This document shows, piece by piece, positions 20,005-27,703 of a stretch of 64,000 nucleotides of DNA. The position numbers and the translations under genes are program-made. A model generated the notes under the pieces. That model did no database searches. It had not been told where the DNA came from and saw nothing but the letters and a program-made list of their open reading frames with translations. Position 1 is the first letter of the stretch. Every line of letters starts with the position of its first letter. Source of the stretch: Gemmatimonadaceae bacterium (GTDB lineage Bacteria; Gemmatimonadota; Gemmatimonadetes; Gemmatimonadales; Gemmatimonadaceae); assembly GCA_036273715.1 (NCBI GenBank), contig DASUHB010000064.1, positions 110,495 through 174,494 on the forward strand. The letters run 5' to 3'.

Positions 20005-21347
20005 GCGGCCCCAGCGTCCTGGTGGTGGACGACGAGCGCACGCTCGCGCGCTCGATCAAAGCCTATTTGTCGGAGAGCGGCTACGACGCGGAGGTAGCCG
20101 GCGACGCCGAGCACGCGCTGAACCTGCTCGACAAGCTGAGGCCCGACGTCGTGTTCGCCGATCTGCGGTTGCCGGGCATGAGCGGGATCACGCTCATGCA
20201 GCGCATCCACGAATTCGACAAGGCGATTCCCGTCATTATCATGACGGCGTTCGGCACCATCGAGGGCGCCGTGGAAGCCGTCAAGTTAGGCGCGTTCGAC
20301 TACCTCAAAAAGCCCGTCGATCTGGAGGAGCTGAAGCTGCTCGCCGACCGAGCGCGCGAAACGTCGCTGCTCAAGCACGAGCTGTCGTATCACCGCAAAC
20401 GCGCCGCCGCCGATCTGCATTTCGCCCAACTCATCGGCGAGTCCCCGCCCATGCGTGCGGTGCTCGACCGCGCCCGGCAGATCGCGGCGCTCGAAGACAC
20501 GCCGCCGGTGCTCATTACCGGCGAAACCGGTACGGGGAAGGGCCTGCTCGCGCGAACGATCCACGCGTCGGGCCGCCTCGCCGCCAAGCCGTTCATCGAG
20601 CTCACATGCACTGCACTGCCGGCCAACCTCATCGAAGCGGAGTTGTTCGGCTACGAGCGAGGCGCGTTCACCGACGCAAAGGAGTCGAAGATCGGGTTGT
20701 TCGAGGCGGCGGAAGGCGGGACGCTGTTTCTCGACGAGGTGGGCGACGTCGAGGTGTCGCTGCAGGGCAAGCTGCTGCGCGCCGTGGAAGAGGGAGTCGT
20801 TAGGCGGGTGGGCGGCCTGCGCGACCGCAAAGTAAACGTCCACATCATCGCCGCGACGAATCGCGACCTCGAGCGCGACGCGCAAACCGGCGCGTTCCGC
20901 AAGGATCTGTTCTTTCGCCTCGCGGTCATCGTGCTGCACCTGCCGCCGCTGCGTGACCGGGGACAAGACGTCAACCTCCTGGCCGATCGGTTCCTCTCGC
21001 GGTTCACGGCCAAGTACGGGAAGGACGTGCGCGGCATCGATCGCGATGCGCGAGCGGCAATGCTGGCGTACCCGTGGCCGGGCAACGTTCGCGAGCTGAG
21101 CCATGTGATCGAGCGCGCGGTACTCTGGAGCCAGGGCGACACGCTCGAGGCCAAGCATCTTTCGCTGATGAGCTCGGTCGACGCATCGAGCCCTTTGCCG
21201 GCAAATGGAGTCGAGCTGTCGCAGTTGGAGCGATCGCTCATCGAGCAGGCGCTGCGAGAAGCCGCCGGCAATCAAACAAAGGCCGCCCAGCGACTCGGTA
21301 TCAGCCGTGATACGCTGCGCTATCGACTCAAGAAGTTCGGCCTCTAG
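20001..21347 (+). CDS. NtrC-family sigma-54-dependent response regulator
   Basis: A 448-residue activator. It has a receiver (residues 1-120; Asp54 in FADLRLPG), an AAA+ domain (about 145-375) with Walker A GETGTGKG (174-181), the sigma-54 contact loop as GAFTDA at 221-226 instead of canonical GAFTGA, Walker B GGTLFLDEVGD and the arginine region FRKDLFFRL, then a Fis-type helix-turn-helix at the C terminus (NQTKAAQRLGISRDTLRYRL). It starts at GTG 20001, overlapping the kinase stop by four bases, so it is translationally coupled. The next gene downstream is pqqA, whose leader has a candidate sigma-54 promoter and paired palindromes. Confidence 0.94.
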   Translation: MSGPSVLVVDDERTLARSIKAYLSESGYDAEVAGDAEHALNLLDKLRPDVVFADLRLPGMSGITLMQRIHEFDKAIPVIIMTAFGTIEGAVEAVKLGAFDYLKKPVDLEELKLLADRARETSLLKHELSYHRKRAAADLHFAQLIGESPPMRAVLDRARQIAALEDTPPVLITGETGTGKGLLARTIHASGRLAAKPFIELTCTALPANLIEAELFGYERGAFTDAKESKIGLFEAAEGGTLFLDEVGDVEVSLQGKLLRAVEEGVVRRVGGLRDRKVNVHIIAATNRDLERDAQTGAFRKDLFFRLAVIVLHLPPLRDRGQDVNLLADRFLSRFTAKYGKDVRGIDRDARAAMLAYPWPGNVRELSHVIERAVLWSQGDTLEAKHLSLMSSVDASSPLPANGVELSQLERSLIEQALREAAGNQTKAAQRLGISRDTLRYRLKKFGL

Positions 21348-21371
21348 GGAGCAGGAGTTCGACCGGCGCAC

Positions 21372-21404
21372 TGGGTGAAATCACCCAACTTTGGGTGAAA
21401 TCAC
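21372..21404 (+). promoter_or_regulatory. paired TGGGTGAAATCAC sites, candidate upstream activator sites
   Basis: TGGGTGA-AA-TCACCCA (21372-21387) is a 16-base palindrome with seven-base arms. A second near-copy, TGGGTGAAATCAC, starts at 21392, 20 bases after the first. Two helical-turn-spaced copies about 90-120 bases before a sigma-54-like promoter is the classic layout of enhancer sites for NtrC-type activators. The gene for such an activator ends 25 bases upstream. Confidence 0.55.
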
Positions 21405-21492
21405 GCGCTCGGTTCACTCGAGCGGACCGCGATCTCAGCGAGCTCTACAGCGTAAATTGCTGCCAATGAACGTGTTGGCGAATTCACGGGCG

Positions 21493-21507
21493 CGGCACAT
21501 CGCGTGC
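21493..21507 (+). promoter_or_regulatory. candidate sigma-54 (-24/-12) promoter for pqqA
   Basis: CGGCAC, five bases, then GTGC: the invariant GG (21494-21495) and GC (21506-21507) are exactly ten bases apart, as sigma-54 RNA polymerase needs. It matches TGGCAC-N5-TTGC at eight of ten positions. Transcription would begin near 21518, leaving a leader of about 30 bases before the pqqA ATG. Confidence 0.5.
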
Positions 21508-21549
21508 TAGAAGGGTACTACGTCATGACAACAACGCTGGAGAGATACA

Positions 21550-21624
21550 ATGTCCTGGACGAAGCCTGAATTCGAAGTGGTGGAAGTGACGATGGAAGTG
21601 ACCGCCTACGTCGCTCGGCGTTAA
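21550..21624 (+). CDS. pqqA: PQQ precursor peptide PqqA (24 residues)
   Basis: A 25-codon gene too short for normal gene callers. The peptide begins M-S-W-T-K-P-E-F and ends in VTAYVARR. It has the diagnostic E-V-T-x-Y motif with Glu16 and Tyr20 three residues apart, the two side chains that PqqE crosslinks to build pyrroloquinoline quinone; the W-T-K-P-E-F start is also typical of PqqA. GGAGAG lies eight bases upstream. It is followed by a terminator hairpin and then pqqE. Confidence is high because the motif, spacing and neighbour agree. Confidence 0.9.
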   Translation: MSWTKPEFEVVEVTMEVTAYVARR

Positions 21625-21649
21625 AATCGCTGGGTTGATGGGAGGCAAG

Positions 21650-21674
21650 GGGCTCGCCGCGGCGGGCCCTTTTT
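21650..21674 (+). terminator. intrinsic terminator/attenuator between pqqA and pqqE
   Basis: A GC-rich hairpin (GGGCTCGCC at 21650-21658 against GGCGGGCCC at 21661-21669, with a G-T pair) is followed directly by five T. It lies 26 bases after pqqA and ends 17 bases before pqqE. Partial termination here would give far more pqqA than pqqE mRNA, as needed for a consumed peptide substrate. Confidence 0.75.
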
Positions 21675-21690
21675 CCTTGTATCCGATATC

Positions 21691-22803
21691 ATGCAGACAG
21701 AACGCCGGCCGACCACGCTGCTCGCGGAACTGACGCACCGCTGTCCGTTGCATTGCCCGTACTGCTCCAATCCGCTCGATCTCGTGCTGTCCAAGGCTGA
21801 GCTCGGGACCGAGGACTGGAAGCGGGTGATCAGCGAAGCGCGGCAGCTGGGCGTGCTGCAGCTCGGTCTTTCCGGCGGCGAGCCGCTTTTGCGCCGCGAC
21901 CTCGAGGAGATCGTCACCCACGCGCACGGCGAAGGCTTGTACAGCACGCTCGTGACCTCTGCGTTAGGCATGACGCACGAGCGCCTGGATCGGCTGGTGG
22001 ACGCCGGCCTCGAACACGTGCAGATCTCCTTTCAGGACTCGGAACGGGACAGCGCCGAGCGCATTGCCGGAACGCGCAGTTGGGAGGCCAAGCACCGGGC
22101 CGCGGCGTGGGTCAAAGCACGCGACGTCGCGTTCTCGGTGAACGTGGTGCTGCACCGCGCGAATCTCGACCGGCTGGAGCAGATCATCGACATGGCCGCT
22201 GCGTTAGGCGCCGACCGCGTCGAGCTGGCCAACACGCAGTACTACGGGTGGGCCGTGGCCAATCGTGACGCGCTCATGCCCACGCGCGCGCAGGTTGAGC
22301 GCAGCGCCGAAATCGCCGACCGAAAGACCGCCGAGTACAAGGGGCGGATGCAGATCATCTACGTGCTGCCGGATTATTACAGTGAATTCCCGAAACCGTG
22401 TTACGGCGGGTGGGGTTCGCTGTACATCATGGTCGCGCCGAACGGCAACGTGCTGCCGTGTCACGCCGCGTCGCAGATCACATCGCTCACGTTCGACAAC
22501 GTTCGCCATCGCAGCCTCGAATGGATCTGGGAGAACTCGAGCGCGTTCCAGGCCTTTCGTGGCGACGAGTGGATGCGCGAGCCGTGCCGGAGCTGCGCCC
22601 GCAAACACGTCGATTTCGGTGGATGCCGCTGCCAGGCGTTCGCCCTCACGGGCGACGCGCGCAACACCGACCCCGTGTGCACGCTCTCACCGAACCGCCC
22701 GATGATCGACGCGTTGCTCGATCGCCCCGACGCGCCCGACGGCGCGTACGTCTATCGCAAGATGCCCGGTCCGAAAGACCGCGTGCTGGAACCGGCATCG
22801 TGA
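21691..22803 (+). CDS. pqqE: PqqA peptide cyclase PqqE (radical SAM/SPASM)
   Basis: A 370-residue radical SAM enzyme that joins the Glu and Tyr side chains of PqqA. The cluster motif CPLHCPYC (Cys18, Cys22, Cys25) is near the N terminus, followed by SGGEPLLR (SAM binding). The C-terminal SPASM region holds cysteines in NVLPCHAAS, EPCRSCARKHVDFGGCRCQAF and DPVC, giving two auxiliary clusters. Length is normal for PqqE (about 370-390). No clear Shine-Dalgarno precedes ATG 21691, which suggests low expression. No pqqB, pqqC or pqqD is next to it; the window continues with an unrelated convergent ABC exporter. Confidence 0.94.
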   Translation: MQTERRPTTLLAELTHRCPLHCPYCSNPLDLVLSKAELGTEDWKRVISEARQLGVLQLGLSGGEPLLRRDLEEIVTHAHGEGLYSTLVTSALGMTHERLDRLVDAGLEHVQISFQDSERDSAERIAGTRSWEAKHRAAAWVKARDVAFSVNVVLHRANLDRLEQIIDMAAALGADRVELANTQYYGWAVANRDALMPTRAQVERSAEIADRKTAEYKGRMQIIYVLPDYYSEFPKPCYGGWGSLYIMVAPNGNVLPCHAASQITSLTFDNVRHRSLEWIWENSSAFQAFRGDEWMREPCRSCARKHVDFGGCRCQAFALTGDARNTDPVCTLSPNRPMIDALLDRPDAPDGAYVYRKMPGPKDRVLEPAS

Positions 22804-22820
22804 CAGGGCGTCGCGCCAAG

Positions 22821-22865
22821 CATCGGTGAGTTTTTGCCTACTTTGTAGGCAAAAACTCACCGATG
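22821..22865. terminator. perfect 21-bp hairpin between convergent pqqE and ABC exporter
   Basis: Bases 22821-22841 and 22845-22865 are exact reverse complements around a three-base loop. The stem includes runs of five T and five A, so it can serve as a terminator in both directions for the convergent genes. The exactness and length are unusual for a simple terminator. Confidence 0.65.
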
Positions 22866-22900
22866 GCGCCGCACCCCTAGGGTACAGCTGAACAGCCACG

Positions 22901-24184
22901 CTAGCGGCTCGCGCGAACCCAGCGAAGCAGCTCGCGGGGCGACGGACGCTTGCCGTACATGAGCAAGCCCGTGCGATAGATCCGCGCTGCAATCCACACC
23001 GCCAGCCAACATCCCCCCGCGAGCGTTGCCAGCGAAAGCGCCACCTTCCATGCCGGAATCGGCACGAGGCTCAAGCGCAGCGGCATGATGATCGGCGATG
23101 AAAACGGAATGAACGACAACGCTTCCGAAAGCGCGCTCTCGGGCGTGAAGCTCACCGGCTGAATGAACAGCGCCGTGATCACCAGCAGCAGCGTGACCGG
23201 CATCTGCACCTGCTGCGCGTCCTGCTCGCTGCTCGTCATCGAGCCGATCGCCGCGAACAAGGACGAGTAGACGATGTAGCCGAGGATGAAATACACGACC
23301 AGCAGCGCTGCCATCCCGGGCGCCACGTGCGGCAGCGAAAAGCTGCCCGCCTCGATGTGCAGCCGCGCCAATATCGGTGCGCGCTGCTGGATGAGAAACA
23401 TCGTCGCCAGGCCGGAGATGAGCAGCTGCGCGCCGGCCACGCCGCCCACACCCAGAATTTTTCCAAACAGCAGCGTATCCGGCCTGACGCTCGACACCAC
23501 GGTCTCGGCGACGCGGGTCTGCTTTTCTTCCATCACGCCGCGCATGACGATCTGGCCGTAGAAAAAGATCGTGATGTAGAGCAGAAACGCCACGATGAAC
23601 GCGACGACGCTCCCGATCTCGCCGGATCCGCCGCGGCCGCGCGCCGTTAGGCGTTCGGTGGACATCTGGAGGTCCAGGGCCGTGAGTGCATCGACCTGGT
23701 GCGGGTCCATTCCCGCGGAACGAAGCCGGGTCGCGATCAACTCGTCGTGGACCAGGCGCTGAAGGCGCGACATGTCGATCGTCGATGTCGCGTTCGACCC
23801 CGCATAGCGCACGTCGGGCTTCGGCCACAAGAGCGGACCCACCACCAGGTAGCCTTTGCGCCGCCCGGCGATCACGTCACGGGTGGCTGTGGATTCCGCT
23901 GCTGCGATTGCCCCCGGAACCACGTCGACGTACTCGGCGGCGGTGTCGCCGGTGACGCCGCCGTCGAGGCGCGCCGCCAGACCGGCGCCGAACCCGCTGC
24001 CCGAGGCGTCGATGATCGTGACGCGCGCCATGTCCGGCGACGGCGCGGCGCGCGAGGTGAAGAAGATCGGAATGAAAATCGAGAGCCCGAGAAGGCCAGG
24101 CACGAGAATCGTGCTCACGATGAACCAGCGCGATCGGACGCGCTCCATGAATTCGCGCTGCGCGACGATCCAGAGCTTACGCAT
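22901..24184 (-). CDS. ABC-2 type exporter permease (NatB-like)
   Basis: A 427-residue permease. The first membrane helix (about 21-45) follows the basic start KLWIVAQREFMERVRSRWF. A large extracytoplasmic domain (about 46-195) is followed by five or six C-terminal helices from about residue 196 onward. This is the NatB/ABC-2 architecture. The conserved MRGVMEEKQTRVAETVVSSVRPDTLLFGKILG segment after the second helix identifies the family. Its start overlaps the end of the ATPase gene by eight bases, so the two form one exporter. Substrate (sodium, drug or lipid) is not evident. Confidence 0.9.
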   Translation of the reverse strand: MRKLWIVAQREFMERVRSRWFIVSTILVPGLLGLSIFIPIFFTSRAAPSPDMARVTIIDASGSGFGAGLAARLDGGVTGDTAAEYVDVVPGAIAAAESTATRDVIAGRRKGYLVVGPLLWPKPDVRYAGSNATSTIDMSRLQRLVHDELIATRLRSAGMDPHQVDALTALDLQMSTERLTARGRGGSGEIGSVVAFIVAFLLYITIFFYGQIVMRGVMEEKQTRVAETVVSSVRPDTLLFGKILGVGGVAGAQLLISGLATMFLIQQRAPILARLHIEAGSFSLPHVAPGMAALLVVYFILGYIVYSSLFAAIGSMTSSEQDAQQVQMPVTLLLVITALFIQPVSFTPESALSEALSFIPFSSPIIMPLRLSLVPIPAWKVALSLATLAGGCWLAVWIAARIYRTGLLMYGKRPSPRELLRWVRASR

Positions 24185-25145
24185 CGGCCCCTCCCATGGA
24201 CTCTCCGTTAGACGAGAGCGCGGAGACGCGGTCCACGAACACGCGGTGCAGCGAAGGCTGGACGAGCTCGAATCGCTGGACGATCGCTCCGGCCTCGAGC
24301 AGCGCGCGCAGCAGCTGCTGCGGGTCCGCCTCCGGCGCCAGATCCAACTCCATCATCTGGTTCGAGTCGTCCACGCGCGCGACGAGCGTGCGATCCGCGA
24401 GCACGCGCGAGACGCCGTTGTGCGAGCCGCCCTCCAGCGCGAGCGCCACCTGCCGCACGCCGTGCGCTCGTCGAACGTCGGCCAGCGTGCCGTCCACGAG
24501 CTTTCTGCCGTTGGCGATGATGCACACCGCGTCGCAGAGTCGCTCGGCGCTTTCCATGAGGTGGGTGCTGAAGATCACGGTCTTGCCGGCGTGCTTGAGC
24601 TCGATGATGATGTCCTTGAGCGCCTGTGCGTTGATCGGATCGAGCGCGCTGAACGGTTCGTCGAGGATCATCACCACCGGGTCGTGCACCAGGGCGCCGA
24701 TGAACTGCACCTTCTGCTGCATGCCGCGCGACAACTCTTCGACGCGTGCGTCGCCCCAGTCGCGCTCGGGCGTGATCAGCTGCAGGCGCTCGAGCCACGC
24801 GTCGATGCGTTTCGCGGCGTCGGCGGCCGGCACGCCCTTGAGCTGCGCCAGGAACAGCAGAACGCGCCGCACCGTCATGCGGCGATAGAGGCCGCGTTCC
24901 TCCGGCAGGTAGCCGACGCGGTCGACGACTCCGGGCTGCCCGTTAGGCGAACCCAGAATCCGGATCGAGCCGGTGTCCGGCTCGATGACATCGAGCACCA
25001 TGCGGATGGTGGTGGTCTTGCCGGCCCCGTTGGGGCCGAGGAGACCGTAGACCATGCCGGCGGGAATCTGGAGTGAGAGGTCGCGGACGGCGACGTGGTT
25101 GGCGAAGCGTTTGGAGACGTGATCGATGTCGACAGCGACGGTCAT
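24177..25145 (-). CDS. ABC exporter ATPase (NatA-like)
   Basis: A 322-residue ATP-binding subunit. Walker A is GPNGAGKTTT (about 37-46), with the Q-loop region LPEERGLYRRMTV, signature LSRGMQQKVQF, Walker B VVMILDEPFSALDP and H-loop FSTHLMESAE. About 100 residues after the nucleotide domain form an accessory region common in ABC-2 exporters. The start is ATG ending at 25145, the natural N terminus MTVAVDIDHVSKRF; longer frame upstream is not coding. It is divergent from the oxyanion porin, 150 bases away. Confidence 0.93.
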   Translation of the reverse strand: MTVAVDIDHVSKRFANHVAVRDLSLQIPAGMVYGLLGPNGAGKTTTIRMVLDVIEPDTGSIRILGSPNGQPGVVDRVGYLPEERGLYRRMTVRRVLLFLAQLKGVPAADAAKRIDAWLERLQLITPERDWGDARVEELSRGMQQKVQFIGALVHDPVVMILDEPFSALDPINAQALKDIIIELKHAGKTVIFSTHLMESAERLCDAVCIIANGRKLVDGTLADVRRAHGVRQVALALEGGSHNGVSRVLADRTLVARVDDSNQMMELDLAPEADPQQLLRALLEAGAIVQRFELVQPSLHRVFVDRVSALSSNGESMGGADA

Positions 25146-25254
25146 GGCGCGTCCATGGGCGGGGGAAGGTCCCACAACAATACGGCCGCGGGGCCGCGGG
25201 GTTCCAGTCTGAACAGGGCCGCCCTTGCCGGGGCGGCCGGCGCGCTGCAGGTTG

Positions 25255-25276
25255 GTTGTTACCGTTTGGTAACAAC
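25255..25276. promoter_or_regulatory. perfect palindrome, candidate operator of the oxyanion operon
   Basis: GTTGTTACC and GGTAACAAC are exact inverted nine-base arms separated by four bases, 19 bases before the porin ATG at 25296 and between divergent genes. The position suits a repressor site over the transcript start. The ModE-like regulator two genes downstream is the obvious candidate binder. Confidence 0.6.
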
Positions 25277-25295
25277 GCCAGCTCCCGCCACCGCC

Positions 25296-26339
25296 ATGCG
25301 ATCCTCTCGTGCGCGGCACGCCGCGATCGTCGCCGCGTCCGTCTGCGCCGTCCTTCCCGCCGCCGCCGCGGCACAATATCCGCTCGTGGCAACGCCCGTG
25401 ATCCCGTTAGGCAACCTGTCCCCCAGCATCAAGCTCGGCGGCTACGTGTCGGTGCGGGACACGAAGCATGGCGATTCCACGAGCTTCGCGGTCAACCGCG
25501 CGCGGCTCACGGCGATGATTGCGCCGCTCCCGTACCTGGCCGTCCGCGTGCAGGTCGATTTTTCGGGCAACCAAACCGAAACGGTTTCCTCCAGCAACAC
25601 GGTGCACGGCTTCGAGCTCACCGATGCGTACGTCGAGTTCGCACAGGCGGTGGCGGATTCGGTGCGGTGGGGGCAATTCCACCCGGCGCTGATCGTTGGG
25701 CAATTCAAGCAGCCGTTCAGCCTCGAGTATTTGACGTCGTTCGCCTACCTGCGCACGGCGAACCGCGCGACAGCAATCGATCAGTTGACGCCGAAGCGTG
25801 ACATCGGCGCGATGGGCCAGGTGCAATGGTCCCATTTCGTCACGGCGGATGCATCGGTGACCAACGGAGAAGGGGCCAACGCGCTGTCGAATCCCGACGG
25901 CCGCGAGCTGCTCATCGGGCGCGTGACCGTGACTCCGTTCACGTGGCTGGCGCTTGCCGCGAAGCTGGGCAACGAGGGGACGGACCACTTGAGGGGCTAC
26001 GACGGGCGCATCATGTGGCGCGACCTGCTCATCGAAGGCGAAGGCATTCATCGATCGCGGCCGCTCGGCGGCGACCATCAGGACGCCGGCGGAGGGTATG
26101 TGTTGGCCGCCTACACGTTTCTGCCGTGGCTGCAACCTGTGTTCAAGCGCGAATGGTTCAACGACACGAGACAGTTGGACGACACGAACACGGACACGCG
26201 GGATGGGTGGTCGACCTTCGGCGTGAACCTGATCACGCCCAGGGAGAATCTCCGGTTTCTCACGGATTGGATCGTGAAGTCTCACCGTCCAGCGCGTGCC
26301 GTCAATGAAGTCGACTTCCAGCTCGTCGCCAATTTCTGA
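25296..26339 (+). CDS. outer-membrane porin, OprO/OprP-like
   Basis: A 347-residue exported beta-barrel. A signal peptide (about 1-25, ending AAAAAQ) is followed by alternating amphipathic strands, for example SIKLGGYVSVRD, LAVRVQVDFSG, WGQFHPALIVGQFKQPFSLEYLTS and ENLRFLTDWIV. The GQFKQPFSLE segment and the closing strand ending in F resemble phosphate/pyrophosphate-selective porins (OprO/OprP family). It is first in a five-gene run with a ModE-like regulator and a WtpABC-type importer, so it probably passes molybdate or tungstate, which is inference. The ATG at 25296 is chosen by the signal peptide. Confidence 0.82.
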   Translation: MRSSRARHAAIVAASVCAVLPAAAAAQYPLVATPVIPLGNLSPSIKLGGYVSVRDTKHGDSTSFAVNRARLTAMIAPLPYLAVRVQVDFSGNQTETVSSSNTVHGFELTDAYVEFAQAVADSVRWGQFHPALIVGQFKQPFSLEYLTSFAYLRTANRATAIDQLTPKRDIGAMGQVQWSHFVTADASVTNGEGANALSNPDGRELLIGRVTVTPFTWLALAAKLGNEGTDHLRGYDGRIMWRDLLIEGEGIHRSRPLGGDHQDAGGGYVLAAYTFLPWLQPVFKREWFNDTRQLDDTNTDTRDGWSTFGVNLITPRENLRFLTDWIVKSHRPARAVNEVDFQLVANF

Positions 26340-26718
26340 GCCCGGCGCGCGTCTGTGCCGCAACGCCGTTCGCTGGCGCGGCGGGGCACGTGCGCGCGCG
26401 GTGCTCATCGTGCTGCACGGCGGCGACAAGGTCATCGGGCCGCGATTCATCCAGCTGCTGGAGGAGATCCACGCCCGGGGGTCGATCCGCGCCGCCGCTT
26501 CAGCGTTAGGCATCGGCTACCGGCACGCGCTGGCGTGGATCACCCGCGCCGAGTCGCTCGTTGGGCAGGCGTTGGTGGAGCGGCACGCCGGCGGGTCGAC
26601 CGGCGGCGGCGCGCGCCTAACGGAAACGGCGCTGCGGGTGGCGCGCGCCTACCGCCGCGTCAATGCGTCGATCCACCACCTGGTCGAGCGTGCCGAGCGC
26701 GAGATCCTCGACAGCTGA
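26296..26718 (+). CDS. ModE-like winged-helix regulator (no molybdate-binding domain)
   Basis: A 140-residue protein. Residues about 36-130 match the N-terminal DNA-binding domain of ModE: FIQLLEEIHARGSIRAAASALGIGYRHALAWI, then LVERHAGGSTGGGARLTETALRV. The oxyanion-binding (TOBE/MOP) half of ModE is absent, as in stand-alone ModE N-domain and TunR-like proteins (TunR also has a MOP domain, so the match is partial). It overlaps the porin end by 44 bases if the listed ATG is used; GTG 26401 would remove the overlap but cuts close to the domain. Likely controls this operon through the palindrome at 25255. Confidence 0.82.
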   Translation: MPSMKSTSSSSPISEPGARLCRNAVRWRGGARARAVLIVLHGGDKVIGPRFIQLLEEIHARGSIRAAASALGIGYRHALAWITRAESLVGQALVERHAGGSTGGGARLTETALRVARAYRRVNASIHHLVERAEREILDS

Positions 26719-26752
26719 GTTTTCCTTTCGTTCACGGCAGGAGCGAGTCATT

Positions 26753-27703
26753 ATGCGCGTGCGCTTCGTGCTTCCGGCCGTTCTCGCCGTGGCCGCATCC
26801 TGCGGCAGGAGAACGCCGGCCTCCGGCAGCGGCGCGATCGTGGTCTACACCGCGGCGAGCGTCGCCATTCCCATCCGCGCCGCGCTCGACACATTCGCCG
26901 CGCACCAGCACGTGGCCGTTCAGCAGGAAAACGGCGGCAGTCTCGACATCGCGCGCAAGCTCACCGAGCTGCACGAAATTCCCGACGTCGTCGTGCTTGC
27001 CGACTACGACGTCTTCCCGAAGCTGCTCATGCCGGGTCAGACGACGTGGTACGCCGAGTTTGCGCGCAACCGCATGGTGCTGGCGTTCACGAACACGTCG
27101 AAGTTCGCGTCGCAGGTAGACAGCCTGAACTGGCCGCAGATCCTGCAGCGGCCCGGCGTGCAAGTCGGGCGGGCGAACCCCGATCTCGATCCGAACGGCT
27201 ATCGGACGCTGCTCACGATGCAACTCGCCGAGCGCTACTATGAGCAGCCCGGGTTGTACGACAAATTGATGAAGCTGTCACCGGCGAAAAACATGCGGCC
27301 CAGAGAGGCAGATTTGGTGGGCGTGTTGCAGGCCGGCGAGTTTGATTACATCTGGTCGTACGAATCGCTCGCGCGGGCGACCAAGCTGCGGTACGTCACG
27401 CTCCCTTCCGCGATCGACCTCGGTACGCCGGCGGACACCGACCTCTATGCGCAGGCAACGGTGAAGGTGGCGGGAAAGACCCCCAAGGATACGCTGACGA
27501 TCAAGGGCGAGCCCATCGTGTATGCCCTGTCGATTCCGACACGCGCTCCGCATCCGGCGGCGGCGAGGGCGTTCGTGTCCTTCCTGTTGTCGCGCGAAGG
27601 GCGGAGTCTGTTGCGCGCGAACAAGCTCGAAGCGTTGGACACGCCGGTGATCATCGGTCGCGGAGCGCCCGCATCGGTGCGGGCGGCGGTAACGGCGCCG
27701 TGA
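26753..27703 (+). CDS. wtpA: tungstate/molybdate-binding lipoprotein (WtpA/ModA-like)
   Basis: A 316-residue substrate-binding protein. Lipobox LAVAASC puts a lipidated Cys at 17. The fold begins AIVVYTAASVAIPIRAALDTFAA, then QQENGGSLDIARKLTEL, and holds VQVGRANPDLDPNGYRTLL and FDYIWSYESLARATKLRYVTLP. The motifs PDLDPNGYR and the SYESLA region are characteristic of the archaeal-type WtpA/ModA group that binds tungstate and molybdate in octahedral geometry. It starts at ATG 26753 after GGCAGGAGC. Its stop overlaps the permease start (TGATG). Confidence 0.9.
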   Translation: MRVRFVLPAVLAVAASCGRRTPASGSGAIVVYTAASVAIPIRAALDTFAAHQHVAVQQENGGSLDIARKLTELHEIPDVVVLADYDVFPKLLMPGQTTWYAEFARNRMVLAFTNTSKFASQVDSLNWPQILQRPGVQVGRANPDLDPNGYRTLLTMQLAERYYEQPGLYDKLMKLSPAKNMRPREADLVGVLQAGEFDYIWSYESLARATKLRYVTLPSAIDLGTPADTDLYAQATVKVAGKTPKDTLTIKGEPIVYALSIPTRAPHPAAARAFVSFLLSREGRSLLRANKLEALDTPVIIGRGAPASVRAAVTAP

